Below, piece after piece: positions 25,973 through 34,790 of a stretch of DNA of 64,000 nt. Under the pieces are notes generated by a model that was not told where the DNA came from, ran no database searches, and saw only the letters and a list, made by a program, of their open reading frames with translations. The position numbers were made by a program, and so were the translations under genes. This DNA is from Alkaliphilus transvaalensis ATCC 700919 (GTDB taxonomy: Bacteria > Bacillota > Clostridia > Peptostreptococcales > Natronincolaceae): assembly GCF_000621485.1 (NCBI RefSeq), contig NZ_JHYF01000002.1, positions 124,001 through 188,000 on the forward strand. Reading direction: 5' to 3'. Within the stretch, counting starts at the first letter, position 1. The number at the start of each line of letters is the position of its first letter.

Positions 25973-27263
25973 AACGGTCGGTCATAGTGAAGTCAGGGTA
26001 GATGCCATGGCTAAAGTTATCGGAGAGGCAACTTATCCAGAAGATTTTTATATGAAGGATATGTTATGGGGAAAAACCTTAAGGTCTACCAAAGCCCATG
26101 CCCATGTTAATTTAGACACCCAAGATGCAGAGAAAATGGAAGGGGTTATTAAGGTTTTTACCTATAGGGATGTGCCAGATAATCATCATGGGGTTGTTTT
26201 AAAAGATCATGAAGTTTTTTGTAGTAAAAAAGTTAGAAGAATAGGAGATCCCCTTGCCTTTGTAGTTGCCATAAGTAATAAAATTGCAGAGAAGGCCTTA
26301 AAAACAATAAAGGTAGAATATAATGAAATACCAGCAATTTTCGATCCTGTAGAAGCAATGATGAAAGATGCTCCCTTGGTACATGAAAACCATAAAAGTA
26401 ATATTATATTTCACTATAAGTTACGTCGGGGAAATATAGAGGAAGCTTTTAAAAAATGTGCTGTTATTATTGAAAAACAGTATAAATGCGGCATGGTAGA
26501 CCATGGTTTTTTACAACCAGAGGCGGGGTTGGCCTACATGGATGGGGATACGGTTGTGGTTTGTGCTGCAACCCAATATCCCCACTTCGATCAACTGGAG
26601 GTGGCTGAAGCCCTTCATATTTCCCAGGAAAAAGTGAGAATTATTAACCCAGCTGTAGGTGGAGCCTTTGGAGGTAGGGAAGATATCACAATGCAAGTTC
26701 ATTTAGCTTTGGCAACTAAAGTATTAGGAAGACCCATCAAAACCGTTTACTCAAGGGAAGAATCCTTTTTAGCCCACAGTAAAAGACATCCAATGGTTAT
26801 GACCTATAAAACAGGAGCCGATGCTAATGGAAAGCTATTGGCGATGGAGGCAGAATTAGTAGGGGATACAGGAGCCTATGCATCGTGGGCTATTAATGTT
26901 ATGAGAAAAGCCGGGGTACATGCAACAGGTCCATATGAAATCCCAAATGTTAAAGTTGATAGTTATGCTGTCTATACAAATAATCCCTTTGCTGGGGCAA
27001 TGAGGGGGTTTGGAGCTACTCAGGTTCCTATCGCCCATGAACAACAAATGGATATGATTGCAGAAGAGCTTGATATAGACCCAATTACCATTCGTCTAAT
27101 AAATGGCTTTACATTAGGTTCTACAACTGCAACAGGTCAGGTACTTAGTGATAGTGTGCCTCTAAAGGAATGTATTGAAGCAGTTGAAAATAGCTTAGGT
27201 ATAAAAAATCATTATGAGGAAAAGATGGAAGAATTGGCAATGGAAGCAGGTGTAGGAATATGA
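25962..27263 (+). CDS. Xanthine dehydrogenase molybdopterin subunit, N-terminal half
   Basis: A 433-residue polypeptide covering the a/b hammerhead domain (from about residue 15, DAMAKVIGEATYPEDF) and the first molybdopterin-binding domain (GGAFGGREDITMQ near 230 and AMRGFGATQVPIAHE near 345). Typical molybdenum subunits are about 760 residues in one chain; here the frame stops with TGA in an ATGA overlap with a second gene that carries the rest. Because the break lies between the two cofactor-binding domains, a genuine two-chain enzyme is plausible. A frameshift near the following A run is the alternative. Confidence 0.9.
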   Translation: MKFKTVGHSEVRVDAMAKVIGEATYPEDFYMKDMLWGKTLRSTKAHAHVNLDTQDAEKMEGVIKVFTYRDVPDNHHGVVLKDHEVFCSKKVRRIGDPLAFVVAISNKIAEKALKTIKVEYNEIPAIFDPVEAMMKDAPLVHENHKSNIIFHYKLRRGNIEEAFKKCAVIIEKQYKCGMVDHGFLQPEAGLAYMDGDTVVVCAATQYPHFDQLEVAEALHISQEKVRIINPAVGGAFGGREDITMQVHLALATKVLGRPIKTVYSREESFLAHSKRHPMVMTYKTGADANGKLLAMEAELVGDTGAYASWAINVMRKAGVHATGPYEIPNVKVDSYAVYTNNPFAGAMRGFGATQVPIAHEQQMDMIAEELDIDPITIRLINGFTLGSTTATGQVLSDSVPLKECIEAVENSLGIKNHYEEKMEELAMEAGVGI

Positions 27264-28258
27264 AAAAAAGAGGAAAAGGAATAGGTAGTATTTTTTACGG
27301 AACAGGTTATGGTAACGGATTTCCAGATGTTTCTAACGCTATTGCTGAGCTTTTACCCGATGGAAAAGTGGCTATTTATGTAGGCGCTACTGAAGTTGGT
27401 CAGGGGGCTAAAACCATCTTAAGTCAAATCGCTGCAGAAGTTTTAGGAATACCTCTACAGCAGATCCTATTTGTATGTGAAGATACCGCTACGACTCCAG
27501 ATGCTGGTACAGCAGCTGCTAGCCGTCAAACCTATAATACTGGCAATGCCATTAAAATAGCTAGTGAAAATTTAAGGGAAGAAATTTATAGATTAGCAGT
27601 TGAACACCTTAAAATCAATAGTAAGGTGGGACTAAAGATGGCGGATGGGAAGGTTTATTTAAACTCTTTCCCTAGTTTGGCAGTAACTTTTAAAGAGATT
27701 GCTGATACATTCTCAAAACAAAACAAGAGAAAGACTCTTCGGGTAGAGGGTAGCTTTACAGCTCTAACAACAAAAATGGATGAAGAAACAGGTCAAGGGG
27801 CTCCCTATTGGCCCTATACCTTTTCTGTCTATGGTGTGGAAGTAGAAGTAGATACAGAGACAGGTTTAGTAGAGATTACAAAAGCCGTATGTGCACAAGA
27901 TGTTGGAAGAGCCATAAATCCTAAATTAGTAGAGGGACAAATAGATGGTGGCTTTGCTATGGGAGTGGGGTATACGATTTTTGAAGACCTAGGGCTGCAA
28001 AAAGGAGAAATGAAGAATCGACGGTTTTCTAATTACTTAATACCAACAGCTCTAGATATACCAGAACTAGAAAAAATTATTATTGAATCGCCAGAAGAAA
28101 CTGCTCCCTATGGGGCAAAGGGAATAGGAGAACCTGTAATGATTGGTGTAGCCCCTGCAATACTAAATGCCATTTATGATGCAGTAGGGGTTCGGATGAC
28201 AGAAATACCAGTAACACCAGAGAAACTTTTGAAGGCAATAAATAAGGCAGAAGAATGA
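27260..28258 (+). CDS. Xanthine dehydrogenase molybdopterin subunit, C-terminal half
   Basis: A 332-residue chain with the second molybdopterin-binding domain: GATEVGQGAKTILSQIAAE (about residues 48-66), TPDAGTAAASRQTY (about 79-92) and, near the end, AKGIGEPVMIGVAPAI with the Glu expected to act as catalytic base. The ATG overlaps the TGA of the upstream half (ATGA), which suggests translational coupling. The first codons, MKKRGKGIGS, match the start of the second half of single-chain homologues, so little or nothing has been lost. Confidence 0.9.
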   Translation: MKKRGKGIGSIFYGTGYGNGFPDVSNAIAELLPDGKVAIYVGATEVGQGAKTILSQIAAEVLGIPLQQILFVCEDTATTPDAGTAAASRQTYNTGNAIKIASENLREEIYRLAVEHLKINSKVGLKMADGKVYLNSFPSLAVTFKEIADTFSKQNKRKTLRVEGSFTALTTKMDEETGQGAPYWPYTFSVYGVEVEVDTETGLVEITKAVCAQDVGRAINPKLVEGQIDGGFAMGVGYTIFEDLGLQKGEMKNRRFSNYLIPTALDIPELEKIIIESPEETAPYGAKGIGEPVMIGVAPAILNAIYDAVGVRMTEIPVTPEKLLKAINKAEE

Positions 28259-28300
28259 AGGTATTTATAGGTTAAGTATAGAAGATTTTAATAGGGAAAA

Positions 28301-28356
28301 TTATATAGAACAAATTATATAGAACAAATTATATAGAACAAATTATATAGAACAAA
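28301..28356 (+). repeat. 14-bp tandem repeat, four perfect copies
   Basis: TTATATAGAACAAA occurs four times head to tail, 42 bases after the dehydrogenase stop codon. Confidence 0.97.
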
Positions 28357-28441
28357 TATCATCTAAATGTAGTGTAAAGTATGATTAGATGAGACGCTAC
28401 ATTGGGTAGATCGATAATAAAAAATATTGGAGGAGATAGAA

Positions 28442-30199
28442 TTGAAGGAAGGGATCAAAGAACGGATCAAAGAACGGATCAAAGAACGGATTGATTTAGC
28501 CGCTGGAAGAATAAAGCCTCAGTTGGTATTAAAAAATGGTAAAATAGTCAATGTATTCTCCCACGAAATTGTGGAGGGGGATATCGCTATTCATAATGGT
28601 AAAATAGTTGGCATCGGAAACTATAACGGAACTGATGAAGTTGACTTAGAAGGGCGATATGTTGCTCCCGGATTTATAGACGGTCATGTTCATATCGAAT
28701 CTTCAATGGTAACTCCCCCTCAGTTTGCGAGGGCAATTGTCCCAAGGGGAACAACAACCATCATAGCCGATCCCCATGAAATTGCTAATGTATGTGGGTT
28801 AGAGGGGATAGAATATATTTTAGAAGGCAGTAAAGGACTTCCCTTAAATGTATATGTAATGCTTCCCTCCTGTGTACCTTCTACCTCCTTCGAAAATGCA
28901 GGGGCCATTTTAAATTCTGAAGAGCTGGCAAAGTTGATAAATCATGAACGGGTTTTAGGATTAGGTGAATTAATGGATTACCCAAGTGTTATTGCAGGGG
29001 ATGAGAAAATAATAAATAAAATCGTCGTTGCCGAGAGCAAGATTATAGATGGGCATGGACCTTCTATAGAAGGAAATGACTTAAATGCCTATGTAGCAGC
29101 AGGAGTGAGGACTGAACATGAATGTTCTACAGTTGAGGAAATGATTAATCGACTTCGGGCAGGAATGTATATTCAGATTAGAGAAGGTTCAGCTGCTAGA
29201 AACCTAGAGACTTTAGTAAGGGCAGTAACTAAGGAAAATATGAGAAGGTGTTTATTCTGTACAGATGATAAACACCCAGAGGATATTTTAATAGGAGGCC
29301 ACATCGATAATAATCTTAGACTAGCAGTAAAGGCGGGAATAGACCCTATTTCAGCCATTCAAATGGCCAGTATCAATGCCGCCGAATGCTATGGATTAAA
29401 ACATGTTGGGGCGATTGGGGTAGGCTACGATGCAGATCTTGTTGTTTTAGAAGATTTAAAGGAATTTAATGTACTTAAGGTATTTAAAAAAGGTCAATTA
29501 GTTGCAGAAGAAAAACAGCCCCTATTTAATGTGCCTCATTCCGATGCAAGCAAAGTGATTAATACAGTAAACATGAAACCTGTTAATAAAATAGACCTAC
29601 AGTTAAATGTTTCCTCTGATATTGTTAATGTTATCAAGTTAAATGCCCATAGCTTAGTTACCGAAAAGGTGATTAGAAAAGTAGAGGTTAAGGAGGGGCA
29701 GTTTGAGTTTCATAAGAGCTTAGATATATTAAAACTAGCAGTTGTTGAAAGGCATCATGGGAAGGGAAACATCGGATTAGGTTTAGTAGAGAACTTCAAA
29801 CTAAAAGAGGGAGCCTTAGCTTCTACCATCGCCCACGATTCTCACAATTTAATTGTCATTGGAGATAATGACGCTGATATGTTGATGGCAATAAAAGAGG
29901 TAGAGCGGGTTGGTGGAGGAATAACCATCGTCTCTAAAGGGCAGGTACTAAAGACCTTAAGTTTACCGATTGCAGGACTAATTTCTAATGCTTCAATGGA
30001 AGAAGTGAATACCCAGTTAAAAGAAATGTTAGATATTGCTTACCATCAGTTAGAGGTAAACCCTGAGATAGACCCTTTTATGACATTGTCCTTTTTAGCT
30101 TTACCTGTTATTCCAGAAATAAAGCTAACGGATATGGGGCTTTTTGATGTCAATAAATTTCAATTTATTGATCTACACCTTCCACCTAGTCAGTCCTAA
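28442..30199 (+). CDS. ade: Adenine deaminase
   Basis: A 585-residue adenine deaminase converting adenine to hypoxanthine and ammonia. Family motifs are intact: DGHVHIESSM, ADPHEIANVCG, GELMDYPSVI, DGHGP and TEHECST, then FCTDDKHPEDI. The TTG at 28442 is 6 bases from GGAGGAG; the TTG at 28427 would overlap that ribosome-binding site. The N-terminus carries an unusual 12-bp tandem repeat that encodes IKER three times before the usual Ade start. It feeds the dehydrogenase encoded just upstream and is the orthodox member of the two paralogues in this locus. Confidence 0.93.
   Translation: MKEGIKERIKERIKERIDLAAGRIKPQLVLKNGKIVNVFSHEIVEGDIAIHNGKIVGIGNYNGTDEVDLEGRYVAPGFIDGHVHIESSMVTPPQFARAIVPRGTTTIIADPHEIANVCGLEGIEYILEGSKGLPLNVYVMLPSCVPSTSFENAGAILNSEELAKLINHERVLGLGELMDYPSVIAGDEKIINKIVVAESKIIDGHGPSIEGNDLNAYVAAGVRTEHECSTVEEMINRLRAGMYIQIREGSAARNLETLVRAVTKENMRRCLFCTDDKHPEDILIGGHIDNNLRLAVKAGIDPISAIQMASINAAECYGLKHVGAIGVGYDADLVVLEDLKEFNVLKVFKKGQLVAEEKQPLFNVPHSDASKVINTVNMKPVNKIDLQLNVSSDIVNVIKLNAHSLVTEKVIRKVEVKEGQFEFHKSLDILKLAVVERHHGKGNIGLGLVENFKLKEGALASTIAHDSHNLIVIGDNDADMLMAIKEVERVGGGITIVSKGQVLKTLSLPIAGLISNASMEEVNTQLKEMLDIAYHQLEVNPEIDPFMTLSFLALPVIPEIKLTDMGLFDVNKFQFIDLHLPPSQS
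28454..28489 (+). repeat. 12-bp in-frame tandem repeat, three copies
   Basis: ATCAAAGAACGG repeated three times at the start of the adenine deaminase gene, adding IKER units without a frameshift. Confidence 0.95.
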
Positions 30200-30315
30200 C
30201 CACTATTAACGAAAATGACAGAGAAGCCTAAAATCTTATAATAGGATCAATTGGCTATCTAAATCGATATATTAGCAATAGGCCATAGTATAAGGTAGTT
30301 AGAACAGTTGTTTTA

Positions 30316-30354
30316 AAAATTCTACTTATGGAATAATCGTAAGTAGAATTTTTT
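30316..30354 (+). terminator. Terminator closing the purine locus
   Basis: AAAATTCTACTTA/TAAGTAGAATTTT, a 13-bp stem followed by Ts. Confidence 0.9.
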
Positions 30355-30370
30355 CATAAATATTAGCTTA

Positions 30371-30399
30371 TTGCAACATTTTATTTAACTTGATATAAT
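30371..30399 (+). promoter_or_regulatory. Sigma-A promoter of the CapA-family gene
   Basis: TTGCAA (30371-30376), a 17-base spacer and TATAAT (30394-30399). Confidence 0.65.
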
Positions 30400-30489
30400 G
30401 ATTATGACAATATATTACAGAAGATCCCATCCATAGAAGTAGGATAATTACCACATAATAGAGAAAAGACATTAGTAAGGGTGAATAAA

Positions 30490-31632
30490 ATGAAAAAGAT
30501 ACGATTTATATTAATGATTGTTATGGTAATGGTGGGTTTATTCAGTGGCTGTAATAGTAAAGATGATTATTTAAATGATGATCATAACAATGATACAATT
30601 GTGATAGAAGATGAAAATCAGAATGAGAAAGATGAGCATGATAGACAAGATACACAAGATGAAGAAAATGATAATGAAAAAAAGAATGAAAAAAATTTAG
30701 CCCGTATTATTTTTGTTGGTGATACTATGATGGATGGTAATGTTGCTAAGGTAATGATTGAAAAGGGAGACCATTATCCTTTAACAGAATTTATGCCAAT
30801 CTTAGAAGGGGCAGATTTTGTAGTAGCTAACTTAGAAACAGCAGTAGGGACAAGTGGCGAACTTATGGAAAAAACCTATGCCTTTCAAACTAATCCAGAT
30901 CGATTTGCCTTATTTGATCCAATTAATGAAAAATTACTTTTTAGTCTTGCCAACAACCATGGTATGGATGCCCCTTTAGATGAAACAATGAAAGAATTAG
31001 ATAGGATGAACTTTAAATATATTGGGGTAGGTCAGAATATGGAAATGGCCTTTAGACCCCATATAGAAGAGATTAATGGTGTTTCATTTGCATTTTTAGC
31101 AGCCTCTAGGGTTATTCCAGTCCCCGAATGGAGGGCAGAAGCCCATAAAAGTGGTATGGCTACAGCCTATAGTTATGAACCTTTAATTAGCTATATCGGT
31201 AAATGGGTAGATAAGGTGGACCATGTAATTGTGTCGATCCATTGGGGAGAAGAATTAGCAGAGATTCCTAATGAAGAACAAACCAGCTTAAATGAAAAAT
31301 TATTAGAAGCGGGAGTAAGGGCTGTGATCGGTACCCACCCCCATGTGATACAAGAAATAAGGTGGGAAGGCAATCAATTAACCGCCTTTTCCTTAGGAAA
31401 TTTTGTTTTTTCCACCAGTAGGCAAGCCATAGCAAACGATTTTATTGCATTAGAGCTTCATCTATCTAAAAATAATATTGAATCGGTTAAGGCATGGCCA
31501 GGAGAAATTAAATTTGGTTTACTAAAACATTTAAAAGAGGAAGAAGATCGTAAACGGGTATTTGGAAGACTACAAAGATTGTCTCCAACAATTATAGTAG
31601 ATGAAAATGGTTTGGTGAGATCAATAAGATAA
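30490..31632 (+). CDS. CapA-family lipoprotein (metallophosphatase fold)
   Basis: A 380-residue CapA/PgsA-like protein anchored outside the cell: the signal ends in a lipobox GLFSGC with C21, followed by about 50 residues dominated by D, E, N and K. The CapA domain shows GDTMMDGN, NLETAVG, SLANNHGMD, SIHWGEEL, GTHPHVIQ and SLGNFVFS, the metal-site motifs of the family. CapA proteins take part in poly-gamma-glutamate synthesis or release, but no capB or capC is adjacent, so a cell-wall phosphatase role is also possible. The ATG at 30490 is favoured over the GTG at 30481. Confidence 0.9.
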   Translation: MKKIRFILMIVMVMVGLFSGCNSKDDYLNDDHNNDTIVIEDENQNEKDEHDRQDTQDEENDNEKKNEKNLARIIFVGDTMMDGNVAKVMIEKGDHYPLTEFMPILEGADFVVANLETAVGTSGELMEKTYAFQTNPDRFALFDPINEKLLFSLANNHGMDAPLDETMKELDRMNFKYIGVGQNMEMAFRPHIEEINGVSFAFLAASRVIPVPEWRAEAHKSGMATAYSYEPLISYIGKWVDKVDHVIVSIHWGEELAEIPNEEQTSLNEKLLEAGVRAVIGTHPHVIQEIRWEGNQLTAFSLGNFVFSTSRQAIANDFIALELHLSKNNIESVKAWPGEIKFGLLKHLKEEEDRKRVFGRLQRLSPTIIVDENGLVRSIR

Positions 31633-31744
31633 GAGATAATTGATGGAGTTAATAAATATGAGACAAAATACCCATTTATCATTTGAGAAATAAACATTAC
31701 TATCAATATAAGATAAAAACATCATAAACTGAGGATGGTAAAAT

Positions 31745-33469
31745 ATGGAATATAATTATACGTCACATTATCGAATAATAGAAACTTTTAAGGAGACAGA
31801 GCATCAGGCTGTCTATATTGGTGTCGAACTTACGGCAGGAATACCAGTAGTGGTTAATCATATAAAAAATCAAAGTGTCATTGATGTCTTGAAGAATGAA
31901 CCCCTAGAAGGAACATTAAATAACTTGGTTTATGTAGAAGCATTAGAAGAAGAATTGGTTATTATAACGAAAGTAATGGATGACACACAGCCTTTACTTC
32001 TCTATCTAGAAGAAAATTATATCCCAATTAAAAATAGAATGAGTATGGCGCTACAATATCTTAAAGGGATTGCAAGTTATGATCACTTAAAGAATGCCAC
32101 TAAAAATATATTAATTGATGAAGGCCAATTGGTGATGGTGGATGATACCCTTGTTTTTGATGAACTACTTTTAATTAATGAGGGTGAAAATGATATAAAT
32201 TTTAATGAACTTTGTATTAAAGTAAGCCATGTATTAGAAAAAATTATTTATTTTGAATACAGAAATTTAAAAAGAGAAGAATATCTTTTACTAGAAGTAC
32301 AACAATTCATTGAAGGGTTAAAGAATAATAATAAATTTCATAATTTGAAACAGATTTTAGATGAATATAGAAAGCTTTATATTTACCATTTGTGCATGGA
32401 AAGTATTGATCCTGATGAAAATGATAATACCCACCATAACGCTAATGAAAGTAAAGGTTGGCTATCAAAAATATTATCTAGAGCTACTACAGATGAAGAA
32501 AGTGCTGACACAGTAAAGGAAACCATCAATGAAATAACTCATGAAAGGATCTACCAAGATTCAAATGAAGATTCAAACGAAGCCTCAGGTAAACCCGATT
32601 ACGAAGCGGCAAGTAGAAGATCTACAAAAGAAAAAAGGAATACGCTTCCCAAGAAGACCCTTATGGCAGTTTCTCTCCTGCTATTGCTAGGGCTTGGGGT
32701 CTATGGTTTTATGTCTGATTTTTCTCTAGGTACTTTTCTAAGAGGAAAAGGCGAGGTAGAACAGAAACTAACGGCACCAAGAGCATATTTTACCACTATA
32801 CGTGATAAGGATCAATGGGAGTTTATTGATGAAAGTATAGTAGCTGGTGAAGATAATTTTGTAGAAGAATACTTATGGGAAATTATAAAGGATGGGGAAC
32901 TTATTAGTACCTCTAATAGTCATAATCCCATTTTAAGTTTTACTGAAGAGGGAGAATATGTTGTCAGCATTAAAGTTAAAGATGCTTATAATCAGTGGAG
33001 TGAAAAATATAGTGAAAAGATTATAGTCGGAGAACCTGATGAAGAAGATCTAGTGGAGATTCAATATTCAGAAAGTTCAAAGTCCCTTACATATACTTAC
33101 TCAGATGGCATTAACCGAGATAATGTCATTCTTCGAAATCATGATTTTTCCTTAAAGGTAGAAAAGGTAAACAATGAAAATCCTAAATTATCTATTAGTA
33201 CTGATGAAACAGATCAAAGCATTTATGATACCTTAACCCTTTGGGTTAAAGGAAGTACAATTGATAAAATTGATATTAATATAAAAGGATACAATAGAGA
33301 CCAACTTAACTATGAAAAAGATATAACTCATTTAGTGAAAATACCCCAAATGTGGGAGATGTTAAATGTGACATTAAATGATCATCAATTAAATGAAATT
33401 ATTTTAGAGTTTAGCACAGATCAAGCTATTTTCTGGATTGCAGACATACAACTAGATACCTTTAAGTAA
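31745..33469 (+). CDS. Pseudokinase-like membrane protein with PKD-type extracellular domain
   Basis: A 574-residue protein of unknown function. Residues 1-220 resemble a degenerate protein-kinase fold: AVYIGVELTAGIPVVVNHI recalls the ATP-binding lobe and NILIDEGQLVMVDD recalls the catalytic loop and DFG region, but no HRD motif is visible, so catalysis is unlikely. A polar linker leads to one membrane helix at about 303-322. The outer part begins with a PKD/Ig-like domain (about 340-440, with FTEEGEYVVSIKVKDAYNQWS) and ends in a further beta-rich domain. It may transmit envelope signals. Between CapA and the ger genes, a sporulation link is conceivable. Confidence 0.7.
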   Translation: MEYNYTSHYRIIETFKETEHQAVYIGVELTAGIPVVVNHIKNQSVIDVLKNEPLEGTLNNLVYVEALEEELVIITKVMDDTQPLLLYLEENYIPIKNRMSMALQYLKGIASYDHLKNATKNILIDEGQLVMVDDTLVFDELLLINEGENDINFNELCIKVSHVLEKIIYFEYRNLKREEYLLLEVQQFIEGLKNNNKFHNLKQILDEYRKLYIYHLCMESIDPDENDNTHHNANESKGWLSKILSRATTDEESADTVKETINEITHERIYQDSNEDSNEASGKPDYEAASRRSTKEKRNTLPKKTLMAVSLLLLLGLGVYGFMSDFSLGTFLRGKGEVEQKLTAPRAYFTTIRDKDQWEFIDESIVAGEDNFVEEYLWEIIKDGELISTSNSHNPILSFTEEGEYVVSIKVKDAYNQWSEKYSEKIIVGEPDEEDLVEIQYSESSKSLTYTYSDGINRDNVILRNHDFSLKVEKVNNENPKLSISTDETDQSIYDTLTLWVKGSTIDKIDINIKGYNRDQLNYEKDITHLVKIPQMWEMLNVTLNDHQLNEIILEFSTDQAIFWIADIQLDTFK

Positions 33470-33536
33470 AAAAAGACCAATATCTACAAAAAAACCTTAG
33501 ACTAAGAAGGTTTTATATGTAGATGTTGGTCTTTTT
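33468..33536. terminator. Bidirectional terminator between convergent genes
   Basis: A 19-base outer arm (AAAAAGACCAATATCTACA with TGTAGATGTTGGTCTTTTT) plus an inner AAAACCTT/AAGGTTTT stem. A/T runs on both sides serve both strands. Confidence 0.9.
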
Positions 33537-33589
33537 ATGTGTAGCAAATGATCGTAAATTATATAGTAGTTTAAGATTTGATAACTACT

Positions 33590-34672
33590 TTAGGTGCCTT
33601 TTATTAGCCTTTTTTGTTTGACCGAGTAGAGTAGAAAAACTAGAGTCGGAACAATTATAAAGTTTACAAGGGCAATATAAGCATAAATATTTAAAAATTG
33701 AAATAATATTACGATATTTCTGGCTACCAAGAAGGCGGGTACTGCAACCAATAAGCTAATGATATAAATTTGATATTTAAATTTAATACGAAATGCCTTA
33801 AGTAGTTTAACTAGTGCATAGAAGGTAATAACATATTTTAAATACCAACCACCAACAATTTGAAGCATTACAAATAATTCACCAGCTTCTAAAAAGCGAA
33901 AATGACTTACTAATTGGGTTTGTAAAAGCTTTGGATAAGGCATTTGATTAATTCTGCCTATATCAAAGGTTGCAATTACTCCGGTTATTGATACAATTTG
34001 CATTTGAATAACATATAGAATGCCAAACATTGTATGTCGAAGTAGTTTATTTTGGGTTTTTACATCAATTAAATAAGGAAAAGTAATGGCAACACACCCA
34101 TAAAGGCCTAAAATTTGCAGAATCGACATAATAAACCCTCTACTGATGCCTCGAGAAAAGATTGGAAATAGTAATTCCCATCTTTTATAGGTGTGGGACA
34201 AGGAGGCCAAGTTAATTCCAGCTACAGTAATGAGGGCAATCCCTACTAAAGTAACCGTTATAATTGCCACCTTATCTTGCACAATGGTATAAATAGCTGG
34301 ACCAACAAAAAGGAGAATAAAAAACCAGATGGGGGTGCCAAGGAGCATATTAGTATGCATAGAACTTGACTGAACTGCAGCACTTTCTATTAAGGTTATA
34401 TATAGGGTAAAACAAAAGAATCCTAACATGATATTGCCCAATGTTTTTCCTAGAGCCCCTTGATAGATTTCTAATAAGTTATAGGTATTACTCCTTCTGC
34501 AAGTATTAATAACATAAATCATAAATAGTAAAATCAAAATTGAAGCGATAATCATAGCAATCCAACTATCCCTAAGACCATTTTGAGTGTAGATCTTAGG
34601 ATAGGTCTTCAAAGAAACAATTGTTGTACCTGCAATTAAAAATGCTAAATGCATTGAATTAAACTTATCCAT
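33590..34672 (-). CDS. Spore germination permease subunit (GerAB/GerKB family)
   Basis: A 360-residue integral membrane protein with about ten hydrophobic segments, of the APC-like spore germination permease family. It forms the B subunit of germinant receptors in the inner spore membrane, where it probably binds small germinants. The first segment, HLAFLIAGTTIVSLKTYPK, and the GRINQMPYPKL region fit the family. It is divergent from adjacent A and C subunit genes; most ger loci are collinear, so the inverted B gene is a local rearrangement. A ribosome-binding site precedes the ATG. Confidence 0.9.
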   Translation of the reverse strand: MDKFNSMHLAFLIAGTTIVSLKTYPKIYTQNGLRDSWIAMIIASILILLFMIYVINTCRRSNTYNLLEIYQGALGKTLGNIMLGFFCFTLYITLIESAAVQSSSMHTNMLLGTPIWFFILLFVGPAIYTIVQDKVAIITVTLVGIALITVAGINLASLSHTYKRWELLFPIFSRGISRGFIMSILQILGLYGCVAITFPYLIDVKTQNKLLRHTMFGILYVIQMQIVSITGVIATFDIGRINQMPYPKLLQTQLVSHFRFLEAGELFVMLQIVGGWYLKYVITFYALVKLLKAFRIKFKYQIYIISLLVAVPAFLVARNIVILFQFLNIYAYIALVNFIIVPTLVFLLYSVKQKRLIKGT

Positions 34673-34790
34673 TTATTTACCTACTCCTGTTAAAAATTGT
34701 ATAAATTACCTAGAGAATTATCTTCTATTATTGCCACCAGATAGAATATTATTCAATGGGGCAACTAACAATAATATTGGGGTGATCATT

